From contig NZ_AUCT01000030.1 of NCBI RefSeq assembly GCF_000429905.1, positions 19,277 through 83,276 of the forward strand: a stretch of 64,000 nt of DNA, in the 5' to 3' direction. The notes below the pieces were generated by a model. It ran no database searches and was not told where the DNA came from. It saw nothing but the letters and a program-made list of their open reading frames with translations. Positions 42,565-51,562 of this stretch are shown one piece after another. Every line of letters starts with the position of its first letter. Positions within the stretch are counted from its first letter, which is position 1. Position numbers and translations under genes: made by a program. The stretch comes from Desulfatibacillum aliphaticivorans DSM 15576 (GTDB lineage: Bacteria; Desulfobacterota; Desulfobacteria; Desulfobacterales; Desulfatibacillaceae).

Positions 42565-42981
42565 CTACTCTCCGATAATCTTGACCAACACCCGTTTTCT
42601 GCGGCGGCCGTCAAACTCTCCGTAGAAAATCTGCTCCCAGGTTCCCAGGTCCAACAAGCCGTCCGTGATGGCCACCACCACCTCGCGGCCCATGATCTGG
42701 CGCTTCATGTGGGCGTCCGCGTTATCCTCGCCCACGTTATGGCGGTACTGCTCCACGGGAGCGTGGGGCGCCAATTTTTCCAGCCACACCTCGTAGTCAT
42801 GATGCAGGCCGGATTCGTCGTCGTTGATGAAAACCGAGGCCGTGATGTGCATGGCGTTGCACAAAACCAGGCCTTCCCGGATGCCGCTGTCAGCCACGCA
42901 TTCCTGGACCGTGCGGGTGATGTTGACAAATCCCCGGCGGGCGGGGATTTCAAACCATAATTCCTTGCGATACGATTTCAT
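42565..42981 (-). CDS. yjbQ: YjbQ-family (UPF0047) protein
   Basis: 138 residues, GGGAGG before ATG 42981. The full family pattern is visible: NITRTVQECVADSGIREGLV, CNAMHITASVFINDDESGL, YRHNVGEDNADAHMKRQIMG, VVVAITDGLLDLGTWEQIFYGEFDG. The conserved His and acidic residues form a probable metal site; members show thiamine-phosphate synthase activity in E. coli tests, but the true job is unclear. It sits between two GT-C/TPR genes on the minus strand. Confidence 0.93.
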   Translation of the reverse strand: MKSYRKELWFEIPARRGFVNITRTVQECVADSGIREGLVLCNAMHITASVFINDDESGLHHDYEVWLEKLAPHAPVEQYRHNVGEDNADAHMKRQIMGREVVVAITDGLLDLGTWEQIFYGEFDGRRRKRVLVKIIGE

Positions 42982-43036
42982 GTATTCCTCCCGTGCTATG
43001 ATGCAATCATGCTCCAGGCATAGAGGTTTTGCTTGT

Positions 43037-45028
43037 CTATTGCAACGGGTTCTTTATACGGCGGGCGATCTCCAGGGCTTTTTGGGCCTCCAAAAAATCC
43101 GGTTTGGCCGCCAGGGCCTTTTCCAGATAAGCCTGCGCCCGGGCTCCGTCGCCCAGGGCCAGCAGCATGAGCCCGTAATTGTAATTGACTCCGGGATTAT
43201 CCGGGGCTGAGACTGTCAAGATCTTCATGAGGGCCGCGCCTTCGGTCCGGTATCCGGCGTGGAATAAAGCCTGAGCCTTGCCGTACAGAACCGCCGGGTT
43301 GTCCGAGTCCAGCAGCAAGGCCTGGTCGTACAACCCAAGCGCTTGGCGATACTCGCCCAAATCCTCCAAAACCTGGGCGAAAACCAAATGCACTTCCAGG
43401 CTTTGCGGCATGAAAGCCAAGGCATTTTCGAAAAAAACCCGGGCTTTTTCAGGATGGCCCTTTGCAGCCAGCAATTTGGCCAGCATCAGGTTGGCCCGCC
43501 CCCAGTCCGGGTCGGACGCCGTCGCCCAGGCAAAATGCCTTAACGCACAATGCCGGTCATTCAAACGCAAACAGGCCATGCCCGCGTTCCAGTGCCCCAG
43601 AGCGTTGACGGGATCCAGGCTCAAAGCCTTTTCCGCCAGGGCTTTCGCTTGGGCGTAGTCTCCCGCGGCGAATGCGGCCTGGCTCAGGTTGTTCCAGGCT
43701 TCCGGGTAATCCGGCTGAATGGCCGCAGCCTGCCTGAAATGCTCCACAGCCTCATCCAGCTTCCCCTGCCCCGCCAGGATGGCGCCCAGGTCGTTGTGGG
43801 CCTGATAGGAGTGGGGGTTGATTTCCAGAGTGCGCTCCCACAGGGTCTGGGAATCCTTAAACAGCAGGGTTTGATTCCAGGTCAACACGCAGAGCCCGGT
43901 AATAATCAAACCGGATAAAATCGCCGCAGGAACGGGGCTCCTTTTATAAAGCCGGACGGCCGCCGCCCCAACCAAAGCCAAAAGCCCTATGCAGGCCAGA
44001 TACTGGAAATGGTCCGCCACATAAGAATAGCGAAAAGGATAAACCCGAAAAAAGCCCAAAGCGGGAAAAAGCCCAATCAGATAAAACAGCATTCCGGCGA
44101 AGGGCCCGCGGGATATGCGCTTCCTAAGACGCCAAAGAAGGCCGGTAAGCAAAATCATCCCTGCAGGGTATAGATACAAAACCCACCTGGACGCGTCCAG
44201 GTTCCACCTGGGATAGTTGAAGGCCAGATTGACCGGCGCCAGCAGCTTGAGGGCGTAAAACCAGGACGAGCGGCCGGCCAGGATGATTTTCTGCGCCGGA
44301 CTCAAGGCCCAATCCTCGCCCCAGGCGCCCACGTGATGCACCTCCAGCCAAGCTGTGTGCAGCCCGAAAATTAGGCCGAGGGCGATAAAAGGCGCCAGGC
44401 AGGCCGACTCCTTTAAGGAGACCCGGCCTCGCTTGAACCACAGGACAACCATCACGGCCAGAGGCAGGGTCGCCGAGGTGGTTTTGCTTAACAGCGCGCA
44501 GACGTAAAGGACGAGCCCCGCCCAATACCATGGAGACGATGGGGCTTCATCGCCGGAGGGAAAAAAATATCGCAGCAAACACAAGCCCGAGCCCAAATAA
44601 AACACGCCGGACAGGACGTTCTTGCGCTCCGTAATCCAGGCCACGGTTTCCACCTGAACCGGATGCACGGCGAACAAGAGCGCGGCCAGCCACGCTCCGG
44701 GAATCTGCAGCAGAAAAAGCGCCCGCCACAAAAGCAGGGCCGCCAGGATGTGCAGGCACAGGTTTACTGCATGGTATCCTAACGGGTTGAATCCCCAAAG
44801 GTTGTGCTCCAACCGGTACAGGGTGTGAACCAGGGGGTAATATTGGGGCGTGGCTTCCCTATCAAACCAGATGCGGGACAGGCCGTCATGTGCGGTCAGC
44901 GCGGGATTGGCGGTCACGTAGTGGTCGTCGTCCCAGATAAATCCCCCGTGCAAGGCGGGATAAAAGGCCCCAAACACGATAATCGCCAGAACAAATCCGA
45001 AAAAGGTACTCCGCCGGGTCAGGCTCAT
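43037..45028 (-). CDS. TMTC-like GT-C membrane protein with C-terminal TPR array
   Basis: 663 residues. About eleven helices in residues 1-385; the first periplasmic loop starts FIWDDDHYVTANPAL, the DD motif of TMTC/PMT-like O-mannosyltransferases, followed by YYPLVHTLYRLEHNLWG and AVHPVQVETVAWITERKN, all typical of the bacterial TMTC-like group. Residues about 395-655 are seven or so TPRs (AHNDLGAILAGQGKLDEAV, AWNNLSQAAFAAGDYAQAK, and so on). It probably glycosylates exported proteins. First gene of the minus-strand run with yjbQ, the second GT-C/TPR gene and the small helical gene. Confidence 0.82.
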   Translation of the reverse strand: MSLTRRSTFFGFVLAIIVFGAFYPALHGGFIWDDDHYVTANPALTAHDGLSRIWFDREATPQYYPLVHTLYRLEHNLWGFNPLGYHAVNLCLHILAALLLWRALFLLQIPGAWLAALLFAVHPVQVETVAWITERKNVLSGVFYLGSGLCLLRYFFPSGDEAPSSPWYWAGLVLYVCALLSKTTSATLPLAVMVVLWFKRGRVSLKESACLAPFIALGLIFGLHTAWLEVHHVGAWGEDWALSPAQKIILAGRSSWFYALKLLAPVNLAFNYPRWNLDASRWVLYLYPAGMILLTGLLWRLRKRISRGPFAGMLFYLIGLFPALGFFRVYPFRYSYVADHFQYLACIGLLALVGAAAVRLYKRSPVPAAILSGLIITGLCVLTWNQTLLFKDSQTLWERTLEINPHSYQAHNDLGAILAGQGKLDEAVEHFRQAAAIQPDYPEAWNNLSQAAFAAGDYAQAKALAEKALSLDPVNALGHWNAGMACLRLNDRHCALRHFAWATASDPDWGRANLMLAKLLAAKGHPEKARVFFENALAFMPQSLEVHLVFAQVLEDLGEYRQALGLYDQALLLDSDNPAVLYGKAQALFHAGYRTEGAALMKILTVSAPDNPGVNYNYGLMLLALGDGARAQAYLEKALAAKPDFLEAQKALEIARRIKNPLQ

Positions 45029-45206
45029 TTACCCCCCATTGGCCATAGCCTGAGTTCCTTTGCGATGATGGAAAAAATTCTTGTGAAACAATAGTAACAT
45101 AGGGCGCCGGGTTTATCCAGGCCGATTTTCGCCGATTTTCGTTGAGAAGTCAGGCCGTAAGGAGTATGCTAAGGGCCGAAATCTTTCCTTCGCCGACGGA
45201 AGCAAC

Positions 45207-45629
45207 ATGGACAAGATCATCATACGAGCAGACAAAAAGTACCGAAACCGCATGCTTCGGTATCTGTTTTTAGGGATAGCCGTGGGCGGGCTCATTGCCT
45301 TTGCGTTCATGCCGTCCCTGCTGGAATTCGCGGGAAGGACCGGAGACCGCCCCCAGATGATCATGCACGTGCTGTTCGGGGGCCTGATGGTTTTATTCCT
45401 CACCCTGTTTCCCTTGGGCTTGTACCTCATGGCCGTGGGCAAGCTCACCCTGACCTACGGCAGATTTCCGCCTCCGGGCATCCGGGTGATCCGGGACACG
45501 GTCCTGATTCAGGGGCGCGACGCCTTGCAACGGGGCAGGATCATCATTTTTTCATCTTTTATGCTCATGGGATTGGGCTTGTGGGGCATTGTGAAGGTGT
45601 ACCGGCTGGCCCTTGCCATGCTTGTCTGA
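45207..45629 (+). CDS. Small integral membrane protein, hypothetical
   Basis: 140 residues, GGAAG before ATG 45207. Three hydrophobic helices (about 18-38, 52-78 and 113-136). Basic at the N-terminus (MDKIIIRADKKYRNRMLRY). Divergent from the TMTC-like gene with 178 bp between. No family recognised. Confidence 0.7.
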   Translation: MDKIIIRADKKYRNRMLRYLFLGIAVGGLIAFAFMPSLLEFAGRTGDRPQMIMHVLFGGLMVLFLTLFPLGLYLMAVGKLTLTYGRFPPPGIRVIRDTVLIQGRDALQRGRIIIFSSFMLMGLGLWGIVKVYRLALAMLV

Positions 45630-45787
45630 TCTTGTTTGGAAAAACCCGCAATTGCCGATTGACAATCCTCGCCCCTCTGCCTACAATTAAAAATTCAGGT
45701 CCGGTTGAGAGGAAACCCGTCTCCCGGCCCGGGCGGCTCCATCGCCGCTCAACCCATGGAAGAAACAGCCGGCAGGAGGCTTATTAG

Positions 45788-46231
45788 ATGGTTAAAGACA
45801 CCTATTCAAAAATGCTCATTCTTCGATTTCCCAAAGGCCGGGCCGACAGCCCGGTGGTGTGCAACCTGGCCAGGGAGTACGATCTGACCTTCAACATCCT
45901 CAACGCCACCATATACCCCCGCAAGGAAGGGGTGATGGTTCTCCAGCTCTTTGGAACCCCCCAGAATTTCGAACGGGGCATGGCCTATTTGAAGCAGGAA
46001 GGGATCAAGGTCCAAAAGACGGAAGAGGAAATCGGCCGGAACGAAGATGTATGCACCCACTGCGGAACCTGCACGGCGGTCTGCCCCACGGGCGCCTTGT
46101 CCGTCTCCCGGCCGGACATGCACGTGGTTTTTGACCAGGAAAAATGCAGCGTATGCAAGCTGTGCGTGCGGGTCTGCCCGCCCAGAGCCATGAATCTGCA
46201 TCCCGTAGACGATTTGTTGCCTGAAGTGTAG
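45788..46231 (+). CDS. NIL-domain ferredoxin (2[4Fe-4S])
   Basis: 147 residues. Residues 1-78 are a NIL domain (LILRFPKGRADSPVVCNLAR, YDLTFNILNATIYPRKEGVM), known from the C-terminus of methionine ABC importers and from sulfur-assimilation proteins. Residues 88-135 hold two cluster motifs, CTHCGTCTAVCP and CSVCKLCVRVCP. NIL-ferredoxins in anaerobes are linked to homocysteine formation and sulfur insertion. It lies 8 bp before mnmA, so a role in supplying electrons, sulfide or clusters for tRNA thiolation is inferred from context. Cytoplasmic. Confidence 0.88.
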   Translation: MVKDTYSKMLILRFPKGRADSPVVCNLAREYDLTFNILNATIYPRKEGVMVLQLFGTPQNFERGMAYLKQEGIKVQKTEEEIGRNEDVCTHCGTCTAVCPTGALSVSRPDMHVVFDQEKCSVCKLCVRVCPPRAMNLHPVDDLLPEV

Positions 46232-46239
46232 GGCCTCCC

Positions 46240-47310
46240 ATGGCTTCCCGGATCGCCATAGCCATGAGCGGAGGCGTGGACTCCATGATCTCCGCTTATC
46301 TGCTTAAGCAGACATGCCGGGATATGGTGGGAATCCATTTCATCACGGGATTTGAAAACGAGGGCGCCCCTCCCGGCCCGGACGGAGTTCCCGAGCCGCT
46401 GGCCCGGGCATCAAAGGAACTGGACCTTCCCATAGAAGTCGTCAATCTGCAGGAGGAATTTCACACCCACGTTGTAGCCCCCTTTGTGGATACCTATCTC
46501 AAGGGCCGCACGCCCAACCCCTGCATGGTATGCAACCGAACCGTCAAGTTCGGCGCCCTCCTGGACGCCGCCCGCAACCGCTTTAACGCAGAAAAAATCG
46601 CCACCGGGCATTACGCACGAGTATGCCCGGATTCCGCCGGCCGCTTTCGTCTTGTCAAGGGCGCGGACCTTAAAAAGGACCAGTCCTATTTTCTGGGCTT
46701 TCTCTCCCAGGCCCAACTGGGCGCAGCCGTTTTTCCACTCGGTGAATTCACCAAAGACCAGATCCGCGAAAAAGCAGTGGAACTGGGCCTGGACAAATAC
46801 ACCAAACCCGAAAGCCAGGAGACCTGCTTTATCGCAGACGACAGATACCGGGACTTTTTGCAGAATCAGCCGGGCTTTCCATCCAGGCCGGGCGACGTGG
46901 TGAACGTCCAGGGCGAGGTCATAGGCAGGCACCAGGGCGTTTTCGCCTTTACAATCGGACAGCGCAGGGGCATTAACATCCCGGCCTCCGAGGCCTATTA
47001 CGTCCAGGCAATCGATCCCGCCGCCAATCGCATTACCGTCTGCTTTAAAAGCGGCCTGCTGTCCCGCGGGGTGCACGTTACAGGCGTCAACTGGATCGTC
47101 CCTCCCCAAAAAAACGCATTTGAGGCGGCGACGCGGATTCGATACAGACACAAAGAAGCGGCCTCCGCCATCGAAGTTTTGGAGGACGGAACCGTCAACG
47201 TGTGGTTTGACGAACCTCAATCAGCCGTCACTCCCGGCCAGGGCGCGGTGTTCTACCAGGAAGACGAAGTTTTAGGCGCCGGATGGATCGACAAGCCGCT
47301 AAACCAATAA
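46240..47310 (+). CDS. mnmA: tRNA-specific 2-thiouridylase MnmA
   Basis: 356 residues. PP-loop AIAMSGGVDSMISAYLL, tRNA-binding and catalytic region GRTPNPCMVCNRTVKFG with Cys98 as the nucleophile, partner Cys196 in ESQETCFIADD, GHYARV, and the C-terminal barrel. It makes 2-thiouridine at U34 of tRNA Lys, Glu and Gln. Position 95 is Cys where E. coli-type enzymes have Asp, giving a CxxC plus Cys196 set that could hold an iron-sulfur cluster. Between NIL-ferredoxin and mtaB on the same strand, 17 bp from the latter. The helix before the PP-loop is short, and the protein is near the family length of 360. Confidence 0.92.
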   Translation: MASRIAIAMSGGVDSMISAYLLKQTCRDMVGIHFITGFENEGAPPGPDGVPEPLARASKELDLPIEVVNLQEEFHTHVVAPFVDTYLKGRTPNPCMVCNRTVKFGALLDAARNRFNAEKIATGHYARVCPDSAGRFRLVKGADLKKDQSYFLGFLSQAQLGAAVFPLGEFTKDQIREKAVELGLDKYTKPESQETCFIADDRYRDFLQNQPGFPSRPGDVVNVQGEVIGRHQGVFAFTIGQRRGINIPASEAYYVQAIDPAANRITVCFKSGLLSRGVHVTGVNWIVPPQKNAFEAATRIRYRHKEAASAIEVLEDGTVNVWFDEPQSAVTPGQGAVFYQEDEVLGAGWIDKPLNQ

Positions 47311-47327
47311 ACGGACCAAGAGCTCTT

Positions 47328-48641
47328 ATGCCGAAGACATTTTACATAAACACCTTGGGCTGCAAGGTGAACCAATACGAGTCGGACAACCTGGCCTGCA
47401 TTCTGGAGAAAGCCGGGATGACGCGGGTGGGCGAGAAGCAGAAAGCCGATGTGGTGGTGGTGAACACCTGCACCGTCACCCATAAAGCCTCTACGCAGTC
47501 CAGACAGGCGCTCAGACAGGCCATCAAGGCCCACAAAGGGGCGTTGGTGCTTGCAACCGGGTGCTACGCTCAAAGCGAGCCTGAGGCCCTTGAAAGCATC
47601 AAGGGGGTTTCCTTTGTGGTGGACAACACCCAAAGGCATCTCATCCCTCAAATCATAGAAAAGGAAAGCCCTCGCAAATCCGCCGAGAAGTTGTGCGGCG
47701 AAATTCGCTCTCACCACGATTTTCCGGTTCCGGACATACCCGTGCCGGGAACCAGAAGCCGGCCTTTTTTGAAAATCCAGGACGGATGCAACGCATTCTG
47801 CACCTATTGCATTGTGCCCTACACCCGGGGGCCAAGCCGGAGCATGCCCTGGGACGCGGTCCTGCGGCATGTTGCCCACCTCACCGGCCAGGGATTCGGC
47901 GAAATCGTATTCACCGGCATCCACCTGGGCTATTACGGGCAGGACCTGGATCCGCCCACGGACCTGGTTTCCTTACTGAAGGAGTTGGAGGGCCGCATGG
48001 AGTCAGGCAGGCTCCGTTTAAGCTCCATTGAGCCCAAGGAAGTCAGCCAGGATCTTTTGGACCTTATGGCCGGCTCAAAGCGGATTTGCCCGCACCTTCA
48101 CCTGCCTCTGCAGAGCGGAGACAGCGAGATCCTGGAAAGAATGAACCGCCCCTATTCCGCGGAGTTTTTCGAAGAGCTTGTCCACAACGTCAGAAAAGCG
48201 CTGCCCGAGGCGGGAATCGGCGTGGACGTGTTGGTGGGCTTTCCCGGCGAGACCGAGGAGCATTTCAAGACGGCCCTATCCCTGCTGGAAAGGCTGCCCG
48301 CCTCTTATTTCCATGTTTTTCCCTATTCCCAGAGGCAGGGAACGCCGGCCGCCAAGTTTCCGGATCAGGTTCCGCCGGACGTATTGGCCAAACGGACCAA
48401 AATCATTCGCGACCTGGGGGGCTTAAAGCGCCTGGCCTTTCATGCGGGAATCATCGGCAAGACTGTGGAGGTTTGCGTGGAAGGCAGGAAGGACGCCAAG
48501 ACCGGCCTGCATAAGGGGGTGGCGCGCAATTACGTCCCCGTGCTTTTTTCCGCGGATGCGCCGCCGGTCAAGTCCAGCCTGGTCAGGGTGAAGGCCGAAA
48601 AGCTCACCCCCAAAGGCCGGGTTATCGGGACCCTGGAATGA
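47328..48641 (+). CDS. mtaB: tRNA t6A37 methylthiotransferase MtaB
   Basis: 437 residues from ATG 47328. The start TLGCKVNQYES is the mark of MtaB rather than MiaB or RimO. N-terminal cluster cysteines (in LGCK, NTCTV and TGCYAQ), the radical-SAM motif CNAFCTYC with IVPYTRGPSRS, the PHLHLPLQSGD and DVLVGFPGETEEHF motifs, and a C-terminal TRAM domain (about 375-437) are present. It adds a methylthio group to N6-threonylcarbamoyladenosine at tRNA position 37. Third gene of the tRNA-sulfur unit; a bidirectional terminator starts at its stop. Confidence 0.93.
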   Translation: MPKTFYINTLGCKVNQYESDNLACILEKAGMTRVGEKQKADVVVVNTCTVTHKASTQSRQALRQAIKAHKGALVLATGCYAQSEPEALESIKGVSFVVDNTQRHLIPQIIEKESPRKSAEKLCGEIRSHHDFPVPDIPVPGTRSRPFLKIQDGCNAFCTYCIVPYTRGPSRSMPWDAVLRHVAHLTGQGFGEIVFTGIHLGYYGQDLDPPTDLVSLLKELEGRMESGRLRLSSIEPKEVSQDLLDLMAGSKRICPHLHLPLQSGDSEILERMNRPYSAEFFEELVHNVRKALPEAGIGVDVLVGFPGETEEHFKTALSLLERLPASYFHVFPYSQRQGTPAAKFPDQVPPDVLAKRTKIIRDLGGLKRLAFHAGIIGKTVEVCVEGRKDAKTGLHKGVARNYVPVLFSADAPPVKSSLVRVKAEKLTPKGRVIGTLE

Positions 48642-48671
48642 AAAAAGGCGGCTTACAAAGCCGCCTTTTTT
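48641..48671. terminator. Bidirectional terminator between mtaB and rplQ
   Basis: GGCGGC (48647-48652) pairs with GCCGCC (48660-48665), with AAAAAA before and TTTTTT after. It ends both mtaB (plus) and the ribosomal operon (minus, rplQ stop at 48697). Confidence 0.93.
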
Positions 48672-48696
48672 CGTTGTATATCTGCAAAAAGCCTTG

Positions 48697-49341
48697 TTAT
48701 TCCTTGGCTTTTTCCTCTTCTTCGGCAGGAGCCTCTTCCTCTGCAGCTTCTTCTTCTGCAGGAGCTTCCTCTTCTGCGGGAGCTTCTTCTTCCGCAGGAG
48801 CGGCTTCCTCTTCCGCAGGAGCTTCCTCTGCAGGAGCCGCTTCCACGGCTTCAGCGGCCGGAGCTTCTTCTACAGGAGCGGCTTCCTTGGCGGGAGCGGC
48901 GGGTTTGGCTTCTTTGTCAGCCTTGGCTTTGCCCAAAGCGGTGAAGCGGCTTAACCAAGAGCCTTTTTCGCCCTTTTCCACCACGTCGCCGCCTACAAAA
49001 TCCACCAGGGAGATGGGAGCGGCGTCGCCTTTGCGCATGCCTATTTTGGTGATGCGGGTGTAACCGCCGTTGATTTCGCCGAATCTTTCGTTGGCGGCTT
49101 CAAACAGCTTGTGCACCACTTGTTTATTGCGAATAACCGCCATTGCCTGACGCCGGGCGTGCAGATCGCCCCTCTTTGCGAGGGTGATCATCTGGTCGGC
49201 CCAGCGGCGCAGTTCCTTGGCCTTGGCGTCTGTCGTCTTCACTTGCCCGTTTTCAAAAAGGGAGGTCACCATGTTGCGGAACATGGCCTTTCTATGGGAA
49301 GACGTTCGATTTAACTTTACTCCGCCTTTTTGATGTCTCAT
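48697..49341 (-). CDS. rplQ: 50S ribosomal protein L17 with a long acidic C-terminal tail
   Basis: 214 residues; L17 is usually about 120-130. Residues 1-118 are the normal fold (MRHQKGGVKLNRTSSHRKAM, GGYTRITKIGMRKGDAAP, VDFVGG). Residues about 145-214 consist almost only of Ala, Glu and Pro with the repeat AEEEAP and end in EEEEKAKE. The tail is disordered and strongly acidic. Start overlaps the rpoA stop (TCATGA). Last gene of the superoperon. Confidence 0.95.
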   Translation of the reverse strand: MRHQKGGVKLNRTSSHRKAMFRNMVTSLFENGQVKTTDAKAKELRRWADQMITLAKRGDLHARRQAMAVIRNKQVVHKLFEAANERFGEINGGYTRITKIGMRKGDAAPISLVDFVGGDVVEKGEKGSWLSRFTALGKAKADKEAKPAAPAKEAAPVEEAPAAEAVEAAPAEEAPAEEEAAPAEEEAPAEEEAPAEEEAAEEEAPAEEEEKAKE

Positions 49342-50369
49342 GAGTCTTCGGTGTCTCCTTCTTCATCGCTTTCCTCGGGCGGCTGGAAGCCTTCCAGCTT
49401 CATGCCAAAGGAAAGTCCCATTTCGGAGAGAACCTCTTTGATCTCGTTGAGAGATTTTCTCCCGAAATTTTTGGTCTTCAACATCTCACTTTCCGTCTTC
49501 CGGACAAGCTCAAAAATCTTGTGAATACTGGCGTTCTTCAGGCAGTTCGCACTGCGCACGGAAAGTTCCAGTTCGTCAACGCTCCGGTACAGATTTTCAT
49601 TGAATTCCGGGGCGTCGGTTTCTTCGGCTTCCACTTCCTGTTCCGGCTCCATCTCTTCATCGAAATTGATGAAGATGCTGATCTGCTCTTTCAGGATTTT
49701 GGCGGCGTAGGCCACGGCGTCTTCCGGGGTCAGGCTGCCATCCGTCCACACTTCCAGGGTCAGCTTGTCGTAGTCGGTGCGTTGGCCCACACGGGCGTTG
49801 CCCACTACATAGTTGACCCGGCGTATGGGAGAGAAAACCGAATCTATAGGAATGGTCCCAACGGGATCATCTTCATTCTTATTGGCTTCCGCCATGGCAT
49901 AGCCTTTGCCGACCTGGCATTGCATCTCCATGCGGAAGACGCTGTCGTCGGAAATGGTGGCTATGTACAAGTCCGGATTCAGCACCTGAACCTTTCCGTT
50001 GGGGCTGATCAAGTCCCCTGCGGTTACGACGCCGGGACCCTGCTTTTCCAGATTGAGCGGGCAGGGGCCGGTTTCCGTCATGGTCAACCGGACTTCTTTC
50101 AGATTCAGGATAAGCTCCGACACGTCTTCCAGAACGCCTGGAATGGCGGAAAACTCATGCATGACGTTGTCGAACTTGACCGAAACAATGGCCGCTCCGT
50201 GCAACGAGGACAGAATGATCCTTCTGAGCGCGTTGCCCAGGGTCAACCCGAAGCCCCTCTCCAGAGGTTCGGTGATGAATTTTCCATGCGTCGGGGAGCT
50301 TTCCACCTGAACCCGCTGGGGTTTGATCAACTCCCGCCAGTTCATGTACATCAACTCGTTTACGGTCAT
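49338..50369 (-). CDS. rpoA: RNA polymerase alpha subunit
   Basis: 343 residues from ATG 50369 (GAGGTG upstream); a later start at MNWRELIK is possible. Contains the N-terminal assembly domain (GFGLTLGNALRRIILSSLHG, TVEFSAIPGV-like part) and the C-terminal domain with helix-hairpin-helix elements (DELELSVRSANCLKNASI, KNFGRKSLNEIKEVLSE). Acidic C-terminal end, EESDEEGDTEDS. Between rpsD and rplQ, as in the alpha operon. Confidence 0.96.
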   Translation of the reverse strand: MTVNELMYMNWRELIKPQRVQVESSPTHGKFITEPLERGFGLTLGNALRRIILSSLHGAAIVSVKFDNVMHEFSAIPGVLEDVSELILNLKEVRLTMTETGPCPLNLEKQGPGVVTAGDLISPNGKVQVLNPDLYIATISDDSVFRMEMQCQVGKGYAMAEANKNEDDPVGTIPIDSVFSPIRRVNYVVGNARVGQRTDYDKLTLEVWTDGSLTPEDAVAYAAKILKEQISIFINFDEEMEPEQEVEAEETDAPEFNENLYRSVDELELSVRSANCLKNASIHKIFELVRKTESEMLKTKNFGRKSLNEIKEVLSEMGLSFGMKLEGFQPPEESDEEGDTEDS

Positions 50370-50495
50370 TATCACCTCTCGAAGTTTGCGTACGTGGGAC
50401 GGCGACCGCCCTTGGGCCGCCCTGTGTTAACCAGCCGAGGCTGCATAGCGGCAATAACGCGGCAGCCCCAGGATGGATGAACCCGGCAGACCCAA

Positions 50496-51122
50496 CTACT
50501 TGGAGTAGAGTTCCACGATGAGCTGTTCCTGCATGGGCATGGTCAGGTCTTCCCTGACGGGATACGCATTCACAACGCCCTTGAAATTCGCCTTATCCAA
50601 TTCCAGCCACTGGGGCAGACCCCGGCGGGCCACAGCTTCCATGGCATTGGTGATGACTGCCACGGTGCGGCTTTTTTCACGCACTTCGATCGTGTCGCCG
50701 ATGCTGACCTGGGCGGAAGGGATATTTACTTTATGACCGTTGACCGTAAAGTGATTATGGCGGACCATCTGCCTTGCCTGAGTGCGGCAATCGGCGAAGC
50801 CCAGCCTGTAAATCACGTTGTCCAGTCTTCTCTCCAGGTTGACCAGCAGGTTCGTACCTGTAATGCCCTTGGCATGGTCAGCCTTTTTAAAGGTCAGATG
50901 GAACTGCTTTTCGGTCAAGCCGTACATTCTCTTGATTTTTTGTTTTTCACGCAGCTGGATTCCGTAATCGGAAATCTTGGTGCGCCGCTGTCCGTGTTGT
51001 CCGGGAGGATAGCTCCTGCGATCAAAGGCGCATTTATCGGAATAACAGCGGTCCCCTTTCAAGAACAACTTTAAGTTTTCGCGCCTGCAGATCCTGCAGA
51101 CCGAACCACGATACCTTGCCAA
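50496..51122 (-). CDS. rpsD: 30S ribosomal protein S4 (zinc-binding form)
   Basis: 208 residues. The N-terminal zinc cysteines Cys9, Cys12, Cys26 and Cys31 (CRIC and CYSDKC) are present, so this is the C+ form. S4 domain with RRLDNVIYRLGFADCRTQAR. It starts 16S assembly and in many bacteria represses the alpha operon. A 126-bp gap separates it from rpoA. Confidence 0.96.
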   Translation of the reverse strand: MARYRGSVCRICRRENLKLFLKGDRCYSDKCAFDRRSYPPGQHGQRRTKISDYGIQLREKQKIKRMYGLTEKQFHLTFKKADHAKGITGTNLLVNLERRLDNVIYRLGFADCRTQARQMVRHNHFTVNGHKVNIPSAQVSIGDTIEVREKSRTVAVITNAMEAVARRGLPQWLELDKANFKGVVNAYPVREDLTMPMQEQLIVELYSK

Positions 51123-51154
51123 AACGGCCTCCTTTTTTTATAACGCCAAAAAGA

Positions 51155-51541
51155 TCAAACCCTGCGCCTTTTGCGGGGGCGGCATCCATTGTGAGGAACG
51201 GGTGTAACGTCCCGAAGCATAACCACGTTCAAACCGGCGCCCTGGAGGGCCCGAAGGGCGGATTCCCTGCCCGAACCTGGTCCTTTCACATACACTTCAA
51301 CGTTCCGCATGCCGTGCTCCATCGCCTTTTTGGCGGCGTCTTCAGCAGCAAGCTGAGCCGCAAACGGAGTGCTTTTACGTGAGCCTTTGAAGCCCACAAC
51401 GCCAGCGCTAGACCAGGACACCACAGCTCCGGAAGGATCTGTGATTGTCACAATGGTGTTATTAAAGGTGGCCTGAATGTGAGCCACTCCACTGGGTATG
51501 TTCTTTTTGTCCCGCTTACGCGCAACCTTTCGTTTAGCCAT
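51155..51541 (-). CDS. rpsK: 30S ribosomal protein S11
   Basis: 128 residues. Typical S11: GVAHIQATFNNTIVTITDP, GRESALRALQGAGL, and the end VPHNGCRPRKRRRV. It sits in the platform of the small subunit. Between rpsM and rpsD. Confidence 0.96.
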   Translation of the reverse strand: MAKRKVARKRDKKNIPSGVAHIQATFNNTIVTITDPSGAVVSWSSAGVVGFKGSRKSTPFAAQLAAEDAAKKAMEHGMRNVEVYVKGPGSGRESALRALQGAGLNVVMLRDVTPVPHNGCRPRKRRRV

Positions 51542-51562
51542 TTCACCACCAGTAAGTTAAGG

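Noticed and set aside
48638..49063. Plus-strand frame rich in Ser, Ala and Gly
   Set aside because: It is the antisense of the Ala/Glu/Pro tail of rplQ and overlaps the terminator.
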